DNA of 64,000 nucleotides from Polychytrium aggregatum (GCF_025602895.1 NW_026516267.1:186001-250000), one strand, 5' to 3'. Shown: positions 36,899-49,320, counted from the stretch's first letter. Notes: generated from the sequence alone by a model not told the origin. Numbers and translations are program-made.

Positions 36899-38035
36899 AT
36901 GTCGGACCACGGAGACGACACCGAAAACTCGTCCTGCAAGGAGCAGGACCGATACCTCCCCATCGCAAACGTCTACCGGCTCATGAAGCGCGCCCTCCCC
37001 GTAAACGCCAAAATCTCCAAGGAGGCCAAGGAGTGCGTCCAAGAATGCGTGTCCGAGTTCATTTCCTTTATCACCTCCGAGGGTTGGTATCTGCAGGCCT
37101 GCGCCCTGGCGCCAATGCGGATCGCTGCTGGTGCCGGGTCCATGGGGTTGAGCAGCCCCAAGGGCCCTTGCCTGCCGTTACTACTGCGCCCTGACTCGCG
37201 ATTTTCGGTTCCATGCCCCCCTCCAGCCAGCGACCGGTGCCTGACCGAGAAGAGAAAGACGATCAGCGGCGAAGATATCCTCTGGGCCATGCACTCGCTT
37301 GGCTTCGAGAACTACTGCGAAGCACTCAAGATCTACCTGACCAAGTATCGCGAGGTACGTTGGTCGGTTCGGACAGACTAGTGCTGGTTCAACAGCGTGC
37401 CAAGGCGTATCGTGGGTGCTGCGAAGGGAGCAAGTGTCGAAGCAGCAGCAGCTGAGAGCGAACGGCGAATGGATCGACAGTCGCCCGTTGTCCAAGATGG
37501 AGAGGATCAGGCAGGCTCCAAATGATAATCCAATGGGAGCCGCCCCTGCGCATGTTCACGCCGCATTGACGAAGCTGACTTCTGTTTCTGTGCCGAATAT
37601 CCCTCCCCTGGCAATCCTCTGCGTCCTGGCCCACCGTCTTACCCGATTGTCTTGCTTACTGCCGTGCCCGTTGCCTGGCTGCAGTCCACCAAGCTCGAGC
37701 GGAGTCAGACCGAGGTCAAGGAGGAGGGCCAGATACACTCGGGATCAAGCGAGCCTGCCGAGTACCTGCACATACCGTCGATGCATCCCAGCATACAGTC
37801 GATGCAGCCCGGACAGAGCCTGCAGTCGATGCAGGCGCTCCAGTCGATGCATCCCATGCAATCGCTCTCTGTGCAGGCCATCCTCCAGCAACAGCAACAA
37901 CAGCAGCAACAACAACAGCGCCACGAGCATATGCAACAGCTGCACCAGCAATCCCCGGATATCAAGGTTCACCACGGCCAGCAGCCCCAGGATCCATCGC
38001 AGCCGTCGGGCCCGCCCCAGTACAACTACAGCTGA
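36899..38035 (+). CDS. HAP3: CCAAT-binding factor subunit B (NF-YB / HAP3)
   Basis: A 220-residue histone-fold subunit of the trimeric CCAAT-binding factor. Exons: 36899-37082, 37227-37354 and 37685-38035 (663 nt). The conserved domain starts almost at once: [60 protein letters not shown] and [20 protein letters not shown], ending KIYLTKYRE. After the core, the third exon encodes a Gln/Met/Ser/His-rich tail with a polyglutamine run (about 37887-37918), which resembles transactivation tails of the family. ATG 36899 was chosen because MSDHGDD leads straight into the domain; an in-frame ATG 26 codons upstream is possible. Three CCAAT/ATTGG pentamers lie upstream, so autoregulation is conceivable. 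Confidence 0.96.
37887..37918. repeat. Coding CAA/CAG tract (polyglutamine)
   Basis: Encodes about eleven consecutive Gln in the NF-YB C-terminal tail. CAA and CAG codons are mixed, which tends to stabilise the tract. Confidence 0.95.
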
Positions 38036-38763
38036 GCGCAACAACCCGCCGTGCGGACCCAGCAATCCCGATCCCCCGCCTGCCCGTCGTCCCTCTCTAG
38101 TTTTGGTTTCCAAACAAACGGAGCTCGCAGCCCATATGCCTCTCCTTCCCTCTCTTCCCCTCTCCCTTTCTTTTTCTGCTCTTGCCGGCCATGTTCGGCG
38201 CGAAGCACACCCGCACGGGCGAATACATTCCCCTCATGCCATGCGGTGCATTCAGAGACCCTGGCGAACAACCCCTCCCCAGCACAGGACGGCGCTCGGC
38301 GAGACCGCTCCGCCCCACCCCCCCCCATTATCAACGTCAGTCATTCCGCCGCCGTCTCCGTCTCTCGCCCATTGATGCCCCGCTCGCCCCAGCGTCGCTC
38401 GGCGTTGCTCTCACCGGCCAGGGAGGACAATCTCGGTTACACAGCCGAGAGGCGAGAGCCGAGCCGAGGCGGCCCTCTCTCGTCTCGCCTCGCCCCGTCT
38501 CGCCCTCGCCCTTCCTCGGCCCAAATGACAAAAATCGGGCTTGGGGTTACTTTGTGGTCTGAGAGCCCTCTGGTCCGTTCCCTCGCACTGCCTGCTCGAG
38601 TACTTCCCTCTCCTCCCTTGGCCAAACGACAGCCATGTCCGAGGTAATCTGCCTGCCGTGCCGCCGTGCTGCTCTGTCGCCGATCTTGCTCCCACTGCGC
38701 CTGCTTTCTCGCCGAGCATCCACCTCCCGTCGGTCTGGCACCGTCCTCACTCCCTCCTGCTCC
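38036..38763. promoter_or_regulatory. Spacer between NF-YB and LSD1
   Basis: 730 bp of C/T-rich plus-strand DNA holding the NF-YB 3' end and the LSD1 promoter/leader. The LSD1 frame is open back to an ATG at 38635. Confidence 0.45.
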
Positions 38764-41700
38764 ATGTCGTCTCCTCGTCCGCCGGGGACACCCTCGTACC
38801 CTCACCAGTGCGACGACCTCAACTACTCGACTCGCCTCGAAAATCGCCGCAACACCGTCAAGCCCGCGGAGGACCAGAGCAGGGCCGCCACGGCCTCTCG
38901 CCTGTCTCCCGATCGCCTCAGCGACGTCGAAAAGCACTTGTTCCCGGTCTACCGCCGCCCAACCATCCGCTCGTCATACACATATGCCCGAAACCTGATA
39001 CTGGCCCTCTGGCAGGCCGACCCCACCCTGTGGATCACCAAGGAGGAGGCCATCGACTTTGTCAGCGGCGGCCAGGACAAAGAGTTTGACCGGATGGTGC
39101 GCCAGACATACGACTTTCTAATGCGCTACAGGTACATCAACTTTGGAGTGCCCGACCGACTACCGCCTGCGCTGCCTCCTCCCTGCAATGACGCTGCCCG
39201 GCCTCCCCGCATCGTCATCATCGGCTCGGGCGTCGCCGGCCTCACTGCAGCGCGGGAAATCAAGAACCTGTTTGTGGACTGCCCACATCTGCCTGCTCCG
39301 AACATCACCGTTCTGGAAGGCCGCAAGCGGATGGGTGGTCGGGTCTTTACCTATCCCCTCATGACACGACCCGACGGCACCCAGTCCTCCCACCACTGCG
39401 GCATCGACCTCGGTAAGTATCCGCTCGATGCCATTCAATCGCTTTGTCTGGTGTTCGTAGTGCATTCCACTTGGACGATGTCTTGGACGATGCCTCGGGC
39501 ATCGGCCGTGCACTTGCCGCCCTCGCTGTGTTCCGCCAAGCCATGCTCCTCGCATAGGTGCTTGGTTGTTGCATCACCTCCGCCTGTCGGGCCCGTTGGC
39601 AATGCTCTAATCGCTAACGAACTGCTGGCTGCGGCGCTGTCTCCAGGTGCCCAGATTGTAACAGGATTCGAAGGTATGTGCGGTCGTCCGAGGCTCGCAT
39701 CACGGCTCTCGAGCATGTCCCTGCCAGACGACACTCTATTGACAGAGCTGCCTCGTTGCTGACCTTTGATGCGTTGCAAATGCACATGACTTGTCTCTGG
39801 TAGGCGGCAATCCCCTCGATGCCATCGTCAAGTCTCAGCTGGAGTTGCCCCTGCACTACCTGCTCACCAGTGGCGACGTCAAGCTCTACGACAGCAACGG
39901 ACAGGTAGTCTCGCAAAAAGCGGACGAGGCCCAAGAGCAGCTCTTCAACGACGTTCTCGACAGCACCTGCCACACCGTCATCCAGGGCGGCGTGCCAACA
40001 GTGGTCTCGAAGCAGCAGGTCCAGATGGTCTGCAAGCAGGAGGAGGAGAACGGCTACAGCAGCCTGTCGCCGTCGCTCGAGACCATATTTGCGTATCACC
40101 TCTCACAGCACCCGCAGTTCCAACAGCTGCAGCCGGCGCATCTCCGCGTCATCAACTGGCACTTGGCCAACCTCGAATATGGTAAGATCGCTGCGCCGTC
40201 TGGATCCATTTGTGTGAAACGGTACTCGGTACAGAGGATGATGATGAATAGGAGATGGTCCTCCAATCAAATGCAGTGCCCGCCTCACCATTTGACCCTG
40301 TATATCTGTGAATCGTCAGCGAACGCCTGTCCGCTCAAGAAGCTCTCCCTGCATCACTGGGACCAGGATGATCCGTTCGAGTTTGGTAAGCGGGAGCCGG
40401 ACAATGCACTTGGAGCCCTGTGGGGAGCTTTTGTCGAGCATCGCCAGTCCTCGCAATCACACAGCCAGGATTGTCTGCGTGCCGTATCCTGTGCTGCGGC
40501 GAATGGGCAACAGGCCACTGACTGGCTGCATTCACGCATTTTAGAGGGCCCACACTGCAACATCAAGGGCGGATTCGGCCAGCTGGTATCAGCCCTTGCC
40601 AACGGCAGCAACCCTGAACACGACCAAATCGAGATCCACTACGACAAAGCAGTCGACCAAATCGAGGTGAAAGGCAAGGTGCAGCACGCCGACGACCACC
40701 TTCCACCAGGGCCTGTCAAAATCACATGCAAGGACGGCAGCGAGTACACTGCCGATGCCGTGGTGGGTAGTCGCATCGAGCCCCACACAGACCTCTACTG
40801 TCCTGCACCCGCTCCAGCCCCGAATGACTCATCGCCTGGGCTCATTCGATTTTGTAGGTCGTTACGGTATCGCTCGGCGTTCTGAAAGTAAGTCGGTCCT
40901 AGTGCATACGAATAGCCTACTATCGAAAGGCTTTCTGATCGAGGATCTCTAACGGCTCCCATTCCCTTCTTCTGTGCTCCTCAGGCCAACACAATCGCGT
41001 TCAACCCGCCACTGCCGGATTGGAAAACAGAGGCCATCGACCGTTTGAACATGGGTCTGTTCAACAAGGTTGTGATGGTCTTCCCCAAGCTGTTCTGGAA
41101 GGCAGACGTCGACTCGTTTGGCTCGTTGAACGACCCGATTGCCTCCGGTAGCCGAGAGAATGCCCTATCTGGCTTCTCTGGCACACGTGGCCGCTTCTTC
41201 CTGTTCTGGTAGGTGGACCAACGAGCCCCTTGGAGCGATGGGCCCCTTGGAGCGATGAGCCTCTTGGAATAGTCAATCTTCGAGAGCGGCGCAGTGCCGT
41301 GCACCTCACGCCATCCGCCCGACCCACCATATCCGGCAAAGTGCCATCGACTTGATCACCTGTGCACATTATGCGCCGCCGCTTGATCGCCACCGCACTC
41401 ACTGCCGTGTCCTCGATTTGCTCTCGCTCTGCGTTCTCTTTCCTCAGGAACATGTACCCCAGCACCGGCGTTCCTATTCTCATGTCATTCATCTCCGGCG
41501 AGGCGGCCTTGGAAATGGAGCACCAGACCGACCGCGAGATTGTGGATCAGGCTCTTGATGTCCTTTCGGGCATCTTTTCCTCGCAACGACCTCTCCCCAA
41601 GCCCATCGAAACCATGGTCACACGCTGGGGGCAGGACGAGTTCTCTCGCGGAAGCTACTCATGCATCGGCAACGGCGCGACGGGTAAGTGGTGCGAATCA

Positions 41701-43248
41701 CGCGGCAGTAGTCGTCAATGGATGAGAGTCAAAACCGGAAGGAGGGATGGGTTGTCTTGTGTTGCTCCTGATCAGATCGAACACCTCAAACTCCTCAGGA
41801 CGTGATCACGACAGACTCAGCAAGTCGATCGACAACAAAATCTTCTGGGCCGGCGAGGCCACATCACGGCAGTACCCGGCCACCGTTCATGGTATGTTGT
41901 TGTCCGTTGTAGCACCGTCGATACTGCGGACCTACCATTGTCCGTTTGCTTGGGCGAATCCGCGACTCCTCGACACCGATCCACTCGTACGGCACTGTTT
42001 GACTCTTCTTTCTTTGTTCGTGCCCACAGGTGCGCTCCTAAGCGGTATGCGAGTGGCAACCGAAATCACCAACGTGCTCCTGGGCAATTTGCAGTCCGCG
42101 TCGCTGGGCAAGGAGCCCAAGAAGGCCAAAGAAAACGAGGGCAACCCCGAGCTCGACGCGACTGCGGAGACAGAGCCCCAGGAGTCGGCCTCACTGCCGC
42201 TTACTCCGCGATGCTGCCTAAGGTCCAACTGCCGGGCCATCATCCCAGAGAACCTGTCGTACTTTGACCACTGTCGACAGGAGCATCCCGAGAGCGATCC
42301 CAGCGAGGCGCCGTACATCACGACTGTGCTTGGAAAGCGCACCTTCGAGGCGGTTGAAGAGCTCAAGCTGGATGTGCCGAGCGAAATCCCAGCCATTACC
42401 CCAAAGGTCTCTCCGCTTGCCTCGCCGAAGCCCACCGCCCCTACCACCAGCCGGCCAATGGCTTCGCCGGCTCCGCGCAAGAAGCGTGACTCGACAGCCA
42501 AGAAGAACGATGCGGCCGAGGTTCTCGAGGGCGCTCCCGAGCCGCCGCCAAAGAATCCCTTCCTGCTCTTCAAGAAGGAGAAGCTGAATGACGTCCGAAA
42601 GTATCTCGCAGACAACAACCTGAGAGACCGCGCCTCCTTCCCGACGATCCTGGGTCAGTGGTGGAACCAAAGGACCCCCGACGAGAAAAAGGTGGGTCGC
42701 CGCTTGGACAGGAGCACGCAGTATTGATTCTCTCAATTACCGTCTATAACGATCTCGTCCCAGATGCGCTCTTGTTGAACGCTGCCCCCTCCCGCCCGTG
42801 GGCAAATGGCCTTTGCTGATGCATCGCTTCTTTTCACCCTTCTCGAACCCATCGCGAACATTTGCGGCGCTATCGGGGCCCGCAATCGTCTTGCAACCCC
42901 GAAACCCAACAGGCCTATGAGCTGCGCTGGAGCCAAATGCGAGAGCAGTACGAAGAGCAGGCCCGCGAGTACAGGCTCAAGTATCCACACCTCGCCGTCG
43001 AGCTCGGGGCCTCCTCGACCCGCCGGAACTCTGAACCATCCGAGTCCAAAAAAGCCGACGCCTCGAACGGCTCGCGCAATGGCGGGCGGGACTCGGGCAG
43101 CGCGCCGACCGAGCAGGACGATGCCGACGCCGACGAGGGATATGCAATCTTTCCGCCACCACCCTCGGCTGAACGGGCAGAAGTATCCCGCCAAGCACAG
43201 CGCGAGGCATTGGAATTCATTGAGATGTCGATTTCCAAGAAGCCTTGA
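38764..43248 (+). CDS. Lysine-specific histone demethylase 1 (LSD1/KDM1) with SWIRM, amine oxidase and HMG-box domains
   Basis: A 972-residue flavin-dependent histone demethylase. Exons: 38764-39412, 39647-39673, 39804-40181, 40320-40385, 40545-40762, 40858-40887, 40985-41208, 41448-41683, 41799-41891, 42030-42691 and 42913-43248 (2919 nt). Order: a SWIRM domain (WITKEEAIDFVSGG), the FAD-binding motif IVIIGSGVAGLTAAREI, GRKRMGGRVFTY, LSLHHWDQDDPFEF, and the catalytic-type lysine in LFNKVV (codon 41066-41068). The oxidase domain ends with WAGEATSRQYPATVHGALLS. A Cys/His cluster follows (RCCLRSNC ... DHCRQEH), then an HMG box split by the last intron (KNPFLLFKKEKLNDVRKYLA ... AYELRWSQM), as in fungal LSD1 proteins. 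The segment where the animal CoREST-binding tower sits is only about 55 residues. An in-frame ATG at 38635 would add 43 residues. Confidence 0.93.
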
Positions 43249-43726
43249 AGGCAGCAGCTGCCTGTGTGAAAGCACAGTCACGATATTGCTGCACGCCAAA
43301 GCGAGGCTGCGCTCGTCACCATCATTGGAACACACACACTCATGTTTGCCTCGGCCACGCAATGGAGAAATATACAACAAACATATGCTACTCTTGGACG
43401 CACCCGTAGTCAAGCACCAATCGTAGTCCATGTTTGAGCATCACCGGGCGGGAGTGGGATATTCGACGAATTCCACCCGCCTTTCTCAGGGACATGCCCC
43501 ATGTTCGAAAACAAACCGGACACACCACCTTTCAATCAAACGTGGCATTTTTTTTGAAAATCTGTGTCCAACAGAGCCATTTGACCAAGAAACTGGGTGT
43601 CCTGTTTGTTGCATCGAGTGTGAAGCTGTCCCAGGCTCACTATCGAAGCTGTTGCATGCATATATAGGCGCTGAACCGAGTCACGGACTGGCACATTCAC
43701 ACTATTGACGGCCAGCAGCGTCGCCG
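43249..43726. other. Convergent 3' intergenic region
   Basis: Between the stop codons of LSD1 and BBS7. Nothing beyond probable 3' UTRs is visible. Confidence 0.45.
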
Positions 43727-46700
43727 CTATCGGAACCAATCCATCAGACGATCGAGAGTGAATGCCGAGGTACGAGCGGTGTTTCTGGACTGCTCAATCA
43801 TCTCATGCAGGTAGTCGCTCAGCTGCCTGTCTTGCTGGCTGATGCGGACGCCGCGCAGCGACATGACTGCTCGGAATACGTCCACAGCAACACTAAAGCA
43901 GACAAACCAGGAGAATGGAAATCGATAGAGGGCATGTCAGAGTCGGCGTCGCTTAGGACTGCAAGCCTGCGTTCCCAGTCCAGAACGTGTCCCAAGGTTT
44001 CATGTGCGCCAGGCCACCAACCTGATCTTGGAATCGATTTTTGCCTGTGCCATCGGGTTGACAGGCCCCGATACCCCAAGTTGCTGCCTCAAGTCGAGCG
44101 ACTGCCCCTCCTGGATCTCGAGCTCCTGTTGGCAGGTTAGAAAAATATGCGATGGAATGAGCGCTCGTGCATCCAGGGGTGCGATATAGTCAGATGCTGC
44201 TCCGATAGGCTCTTTCCGGGAACCGGAGAATGGAGGTACAAGGATGCACTCCGGCGGAACAGAGTTATTAACACCGCAGCTATGAACCAGCGACTGCACT
44301 GGGATAAAGTATGGTCGGCGCTGGCTACCTTGATGGCCTCGAGGATCATGGCCTGGCGCAAAGCGCATATGCACTCAAAGATGGACTGATAGAGGTGTCT
44401 CACGACCGTCAAAGTGGCGTCCGGATTCAGTTCGCACTGGAAGCTAACAGGCTGGACCCGCCTCTCGGCTTCGGAGATAAGGAACTGCTTGACGACCTGG
44501 AGCGACAGAGCCGACTCGCTAAAGACGGACAGCAAGCCCTTCCTGTCCAACAGACGGCGGCATCAGCCGGACCTGCGTTTTGGATAGTGCTCATGTGTGG
44601 TCAAGACGCAGCAGTGGCTTACCGAAGCACAAGCGTCACAAACGATGGGAGATAGCTGCATCGGAAGTAGTAGTGCACCTCGTCTGTGTGTGCCTGAATC
44701 GGTCTGTTGTCGGCGAGGAGTCACCAGATTGGAGATGGCGGCGTTAGTGGCGCAGACTCTATTCGGCCGCCACGGTGGAAGATGCAAACGCTGGCACCTT
44801 TCTGGGATTCCGTTGAAACACAGGGAAAGCCATGAGTTGAGCTCGCTCAAGGACAGTTCGCTGCTCATCGAGAGGAAGCTTACACTCCTGAATCATGAAC
44901 AATTACGACTGGTCAGCCGGCATCGAGCATCGCGGACGGCGTGCCGTGGGTTGGCATGAGTGCCGGCATGGCGAATCAAGAGCCCATCCCGGCAAACCGA
45001 ATCAACAGCCGATCAATGTGTCTCTCTGCTATCTGTAGGCGTGCACCGCGAGTATTTATCTGGTTTGCCCCCCTCCGCCATATGGCCTACCTCTCATCTC
45101 CCGGAATGGAACTGATTCGTTCATGCAGCGACATGGGCTTGAAGGTAAATGCAAAGCGACGGCACTTGCTGTTCTCCATAGCGACGTAGAGGGAAAGGAC
45201 GCCGTGCGAGTTTTCGGTTGGCATGACCTTGTGTCGGCCGGCCGAACGGATGTGATCACAGATAATTAACAGCGCTCAGTGTCTCAGAGATCGATTGACC
45301 CTCTCATCTTCCGTTGACACCGCTGTGCATCACCGCCTACCTTGAAAACAAGGCGGCGGGTCTTGGTGGGTGGCCTGTAGGTGGCTAGAAACAGATTTCC
45401 CTGGTCCCGATTCTGACATCAGATTGTTGTCAATATACCTGTCGATTGTGCGGGCCAGAGTGTCCCCAGCCTTTGAGCTGCACAGGATACCTCTTTATCA
45501 ATCGGAGATATCGACAGCGCGTTCGTATCCTCTGCTTCATCGGCAACGGTGAGCTCAAAGTCGGCACGGAGAATGACGAGCGTCGCAAAAGAGGCGCTCA
45601 CTTCGATCGAGAGCGTGTAGAGCGACTCTTGGCAATCAAAGATCAACATGGTGTTGGTGTCCTTCTGTGTGAACAAGGAGGTGATCGAGTGGGAAGCAAC
45701 AGGTTTGGTCGTGGAAGCACTGATGAGCAAACATCAGAGCCATGAGATGCTCATAGTGGCTGACTCGCAGTTGCAATGCCAGTACTGCGGATGTCATTGG
45801 AGAGTCAGCACTGCTCTGCTCAGCTGCCCCTCACAACCCACCTTTGCATCCGAGGGTTCAGTAGGCACTGCCGATGCATCTCCGTCGGCAGGTGCTCCAT
45901 TCAGCGCCTCTACAAGCGGCACCGAGCGGGTCTCTGCGGTCAAATGGAATGTCGTCGTCGGCACCCCGAGAACGTTTGTCTGGGTCGAGAGCACTGAGCC
46001 CGAGAGGGAAGTGTTGGGAGCGAGGGACTGGTTGTGCAAGCCGCCACTACCGTCACTGGCGACGAGATCACCAAAGTCGATCGTTGCTATTAAGCCTTGC
46101 AGCGCTGAAACAGCCTGTGAGGTGACTTGGTCTTTGGCATCCGCTCCTGATCCAGGCGCATTCTGACAAGATATTCCAACAATACGACCCGTGAAGGTGG
46201 TTGCCAACAGCCGAGGCAGGAAGCAGTTGCCTTCTTGGATAGCCAAGTTTGTCACCGATTCGCCAAGTGACGTGGCAAAGAGGAGGACGGGATCAGGCAG
46301 CGCCAAGGAGTAGCACTGCACCAGTCCATTTGCATATCCAATGGCCAGGACGCTGTCGCTTCCTTCGTGCGTTGGATCGGCCAGCGTGAGAACGCTGACA
46401 GCCTCGCTGCTCTTGATGATCCACAGCTGGTGATAGGCTTCCGGAGTGAAGTGAACACAGTGAATCGTTCCAGCGGCTGTTCCAGCGACAATGAACCTGT
46501 GGGTGGGCGAGGCGGCAAGCGCTTGGATCAGCTGCAGTCCGGCCTCGGTGAGATCAAGCCGCCCAGGGTAAGCTCATAGGTGCCTCACCTTCCGGGGAAC
46601 TTTGCATGGTCCCTATGCCGCAACTCGGCCAGGCACGTCGCAGTGTGCTCCAGATATACATCAAGCAAGCTTTGGCCCTGGCAAAGATCAGACACAGTCA

Positions 46701-47753
46701 GAGTGGTGCACACGACCCGACTCGCTCAGCCCGGCGATCGACGAGGTCGTGATTCCCACAGATGCCCAACCTGCATGACTTGGACGAGCTTGTTTTCGAA
46801 TGCGATGGCCAGCGCCTCAGCGTCCCCGAGGTCAAGCAGCAGCATGTCGAGTATTCGATCGCCATAGGGTTTGTGATGAATGGATCGGCTGCTGTCGATG
46901 ATTTCGTGGTAGTGATCGCCAGCGATGTGGTAGATGCCGGGTCCCTTTGCGCACGCCAGATGCAATACAGCCTCAGCCATATGGGTTTCGATGGTCTCCA
47001 CGAACTCGCCGCTCTACGGCAACAGAGAAGTTGGGGGAGTGATTAGACCTCCACATGGCCACGGAGTCGGCCAGCACTTGCTGTTGATGTTCGGTGGGAT
47101 GTTTTGTGCATCGCATCGGTTGCAGGCTGTCTTACCTCGAGGCCGAGAACGATGATTGCCGATCGTACCAAGATGCAGACCTTGGAGGACTCCGTATGTC
47201 TTTGAACGCTTTCAATGGGTGCATTAGCCTGGAATGTCCATCTGGGCTATCGCGGAGAGAGAGAGTAGGTTCGATGGTGCCGGTTCATGTCCAGTGCTGT
47301 GACCGAATCCAGCCGTACCACACCCTGCCCAGAATCACTCCGCCGATGGTGCCGCTGCGGGAAGTACGGGCTCGGCCAGCAAGATGCCATGGCGCAGATA
47401 ACTCAATACATACCTCGAGTCGACCGCCTTCCCATGAAAACGACCTCAAGCAGCCAGCCGAGTCGCCGATAACGACCTTGAAGAAATGCAGATCGTGGGA
47501 ATCGTGTTCAGAAGCCGGCCATTGCCAGTTCCTGTCCGCCCCCAAAAGCTTGCTCGCTTGGCTGGGGTTGCTAAAGTTGGGGCTCACGAGGAATATATGT
47601 ATCAACGATGCCTTCAGATGGCAAACAGGAGGCGCTTACCCTGGCGGCAGCGGTTGCGGAACTGGAGAACACAACCAGGGTCCTGGTCCTGGTCGATCGT
47701 GTGCTGGTATAGTCCACCAGCAAGATGCTGTATTGTGGAGACGCAGCTGCCAT
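43727..47753 (-). CDS. BBS7: Bardet-Biedl syndrome 7 protein homologue (BBSome subunit)
   Basis: A many-exon homologue of BBS7, a BBSome subunit that moves membrane proteins along the cilium. Pieces that align in order with animal BBS7 on the minus strand: YSILLVDYTSTRSTRTRTLV (exon 1, start 47753); KVVIGDSAGCLRSFSWEGG (about 47480); HLACAKGPGIYHIAGDHYHE and RILDMLLLDLGDAEALAIAF (about 46960-46800); propeller part SVLAIGYANGLVQCYSLALP and LLATTFTGRIVGIS (about 46350-46180); SLYTLSIEVSASFATLVILR (about 45620); GVLSLYVAMENSKCRRFAFT then FKPMSLHERIS (about 45200-45110); LSLSELNSWLSLCFNGIPER (about 44855); KQFLISEAERRVQPVSFQCE (about 44490); RALIPSHIFLTCQQELEIQE (about 44170). The last exon ends LDRLMDWFR at 43727. 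Not every exon border was fixed. Confidence 0.82.
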
Positions 47754-48273
47754 GATGCTGCAGCAAACAGATCCGAGATCGGGTGCTCCTGATCAGATGC
47801 GGAATCAGTCTGAGCAATATGGAATGAGATGCCTTGGCCGATTGCTGGCCTGCCGACCGATTCTGGAAATGGGCGCCAGTGGCGGGCGCCTATCACTATC
47901 AATTTTTTCCGGCCCCTCGCGGCTGCTCATCTCGGTCACCTGAAAGTCACGTTGTATGTGGCGCAGCAAAAGTTGGAATCCGGCCATGGTCGGTTGACGG
48001 CATTTGGTATCGTCTTGAGCCGATTGACGGTGGTGGTGGGCGATTGGTGTGGAGGAATGACCAATTGTATCATTGTTGGAAGCTCCACTCCGATTGCGGA
48101 CAAGAACCACCACCATCTGAATCTCTCTGGTTGGAAACCTAGTCAAGCGTGGCTGTGTGTCAGCGAGATGACATGATCGTTTGGCTATCAGGCAAGACTC
48201 ACCTTGACAAGATGTCTTCCCACGACTGATTGAGCGAGCGATGCGTTTCTGGATCTGAATCAAGGACGCCACT
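47754..48273. other. Region between BBS7 and the Fanzor-like gene
   Basis: 520 bp upstream of BBS7 on one strand and of the Fanzor-like frame on the other. It could contain a diverged N-terminal part of the Fanzor gene, but I could not find a RuvC-I motif. Confidence 0.35.
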
Positions 48274-49030
48274 GTGAGCATCACTCCCTGCCCAAAATGC
48301 GCTGGATTTGAGGAGATTCTTTCTTCCCCAAGGGCAGAACCAGCCATTGTCGCTATTTTCTCGCCAGATGGCTCCCCGCAAGCGAAAGGTACCACCCAGG
48401 CGACCAAGTGGATCCAGAGCACCCATAAGAACCTTGATCTGCAGCAATGGATGAGCACCACACCAAGTCCCAAGATCCCTGGGTTGGCTTCCTTCCTGCA
48501 ATACATTCGCCATGTGTTCGATGGAGACATGCTGGACAAACAGCTGTACTTCAGCCTGACCCGGCGACGGCGATTCAAGCGACTGGATCTCCACAGCAAG
48601 CGACAGCGCACCGTCCACGAGATGTGCAAGCAAGTCATCGACCAGGCACCAAAGGAGACCGAGGTGGTGATTGCCTTTGGGAATGCCTCGTGGAAACAGG
48701 GGAAGGGATATGCTTCCAGTCCCAGGAGACTCAGGTTTGCCAAGTACTTTGAGCAGTTCCACCACCACCAGAGACGACCACCAGACCGATCCGTCTCCAA
48801 GATCCATGTGTGCTCGGTGAACGAGTTCAACACATCCCAGGTGTGCTCACATTGCCAGGAATTCAAGCGACTTGAGTCACCCGAGTATCTTGATGTCGAG
48901 AAGCCACACTTTGTCCGGAGCTGTGCAAGCTGCCATACGCTGTGGGATCGAGACATCAATGCGCCAGGAATATGATCTCGGTATGCCAGTCGATCATCGC
49001 CACAGGAGATCGACCGGGTGTATTCAAGAC
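48274..49030 (+). pseudogene. Fanzor-like (TnpB-related) RNA-guided nuclease gene, degraded
   Basis: The C-terminal half of a Fanzor protein, the eukaryotic relative of transposon TnpB and Cas12. Seen in order: an Arg-rich helical block (FSLTRRRRFKRLDLHSKRQR), then VVIAFGNASWKQGKG, which matches the RuvC-II region. Next is KIHVCSVNEFNTSQVCSHC, the first half of the zinc ribbon, then RSCASCHTLWDRDINA, the second half plus the RuvC-III Asp. In the main frame a stop follows shortly (48975). The expected family continuation (ARNMISVCQSIIATGDRPGV) lies at once downstream in another frame, so one frame change follows RuvC-III. No RuvC-I motif was found upstream, so the N-terminus is missing or too diverged. 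Probably brought in by a DNA transposon; I could not define its ends. Host domestication is unlikely given the damage. Confidence 0.72.
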
Positions 49031-49320
49031 TGTGCTTCCCAAACCAACAAAACAAAGAGATTGCCAACGAAGACAGGAGTGCAATGCCATGGCCTGCCCG
49101 CTGGGCCGACAGTCAGTCAACGGGCTTCAGATATCTGAAGCCAGAAAGGGGAAGTGTCCCGTTTCTTTCTGGATAGACTGTAAGTATCTTGCACTGTTCC
49201 TTGTGCATTTCGACAGTGGATGCCGGGTCGCCCATATTCTGGGCAGTCCACTTCGGGGTTGCCATCCCTCTTGGGATGGTCGATGGGAGGTGTTTGACTC
49301 CCTTGTGCAAAGTGTGTGTG

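Noticed and set aside
47805-49067. 420-codon open frame on the minus strand opposite the Fanzor-like gene
   Set aside because: No family features and unusual composition; the opposite strand carries the conserved zinc ribbon and RuvC motifs.
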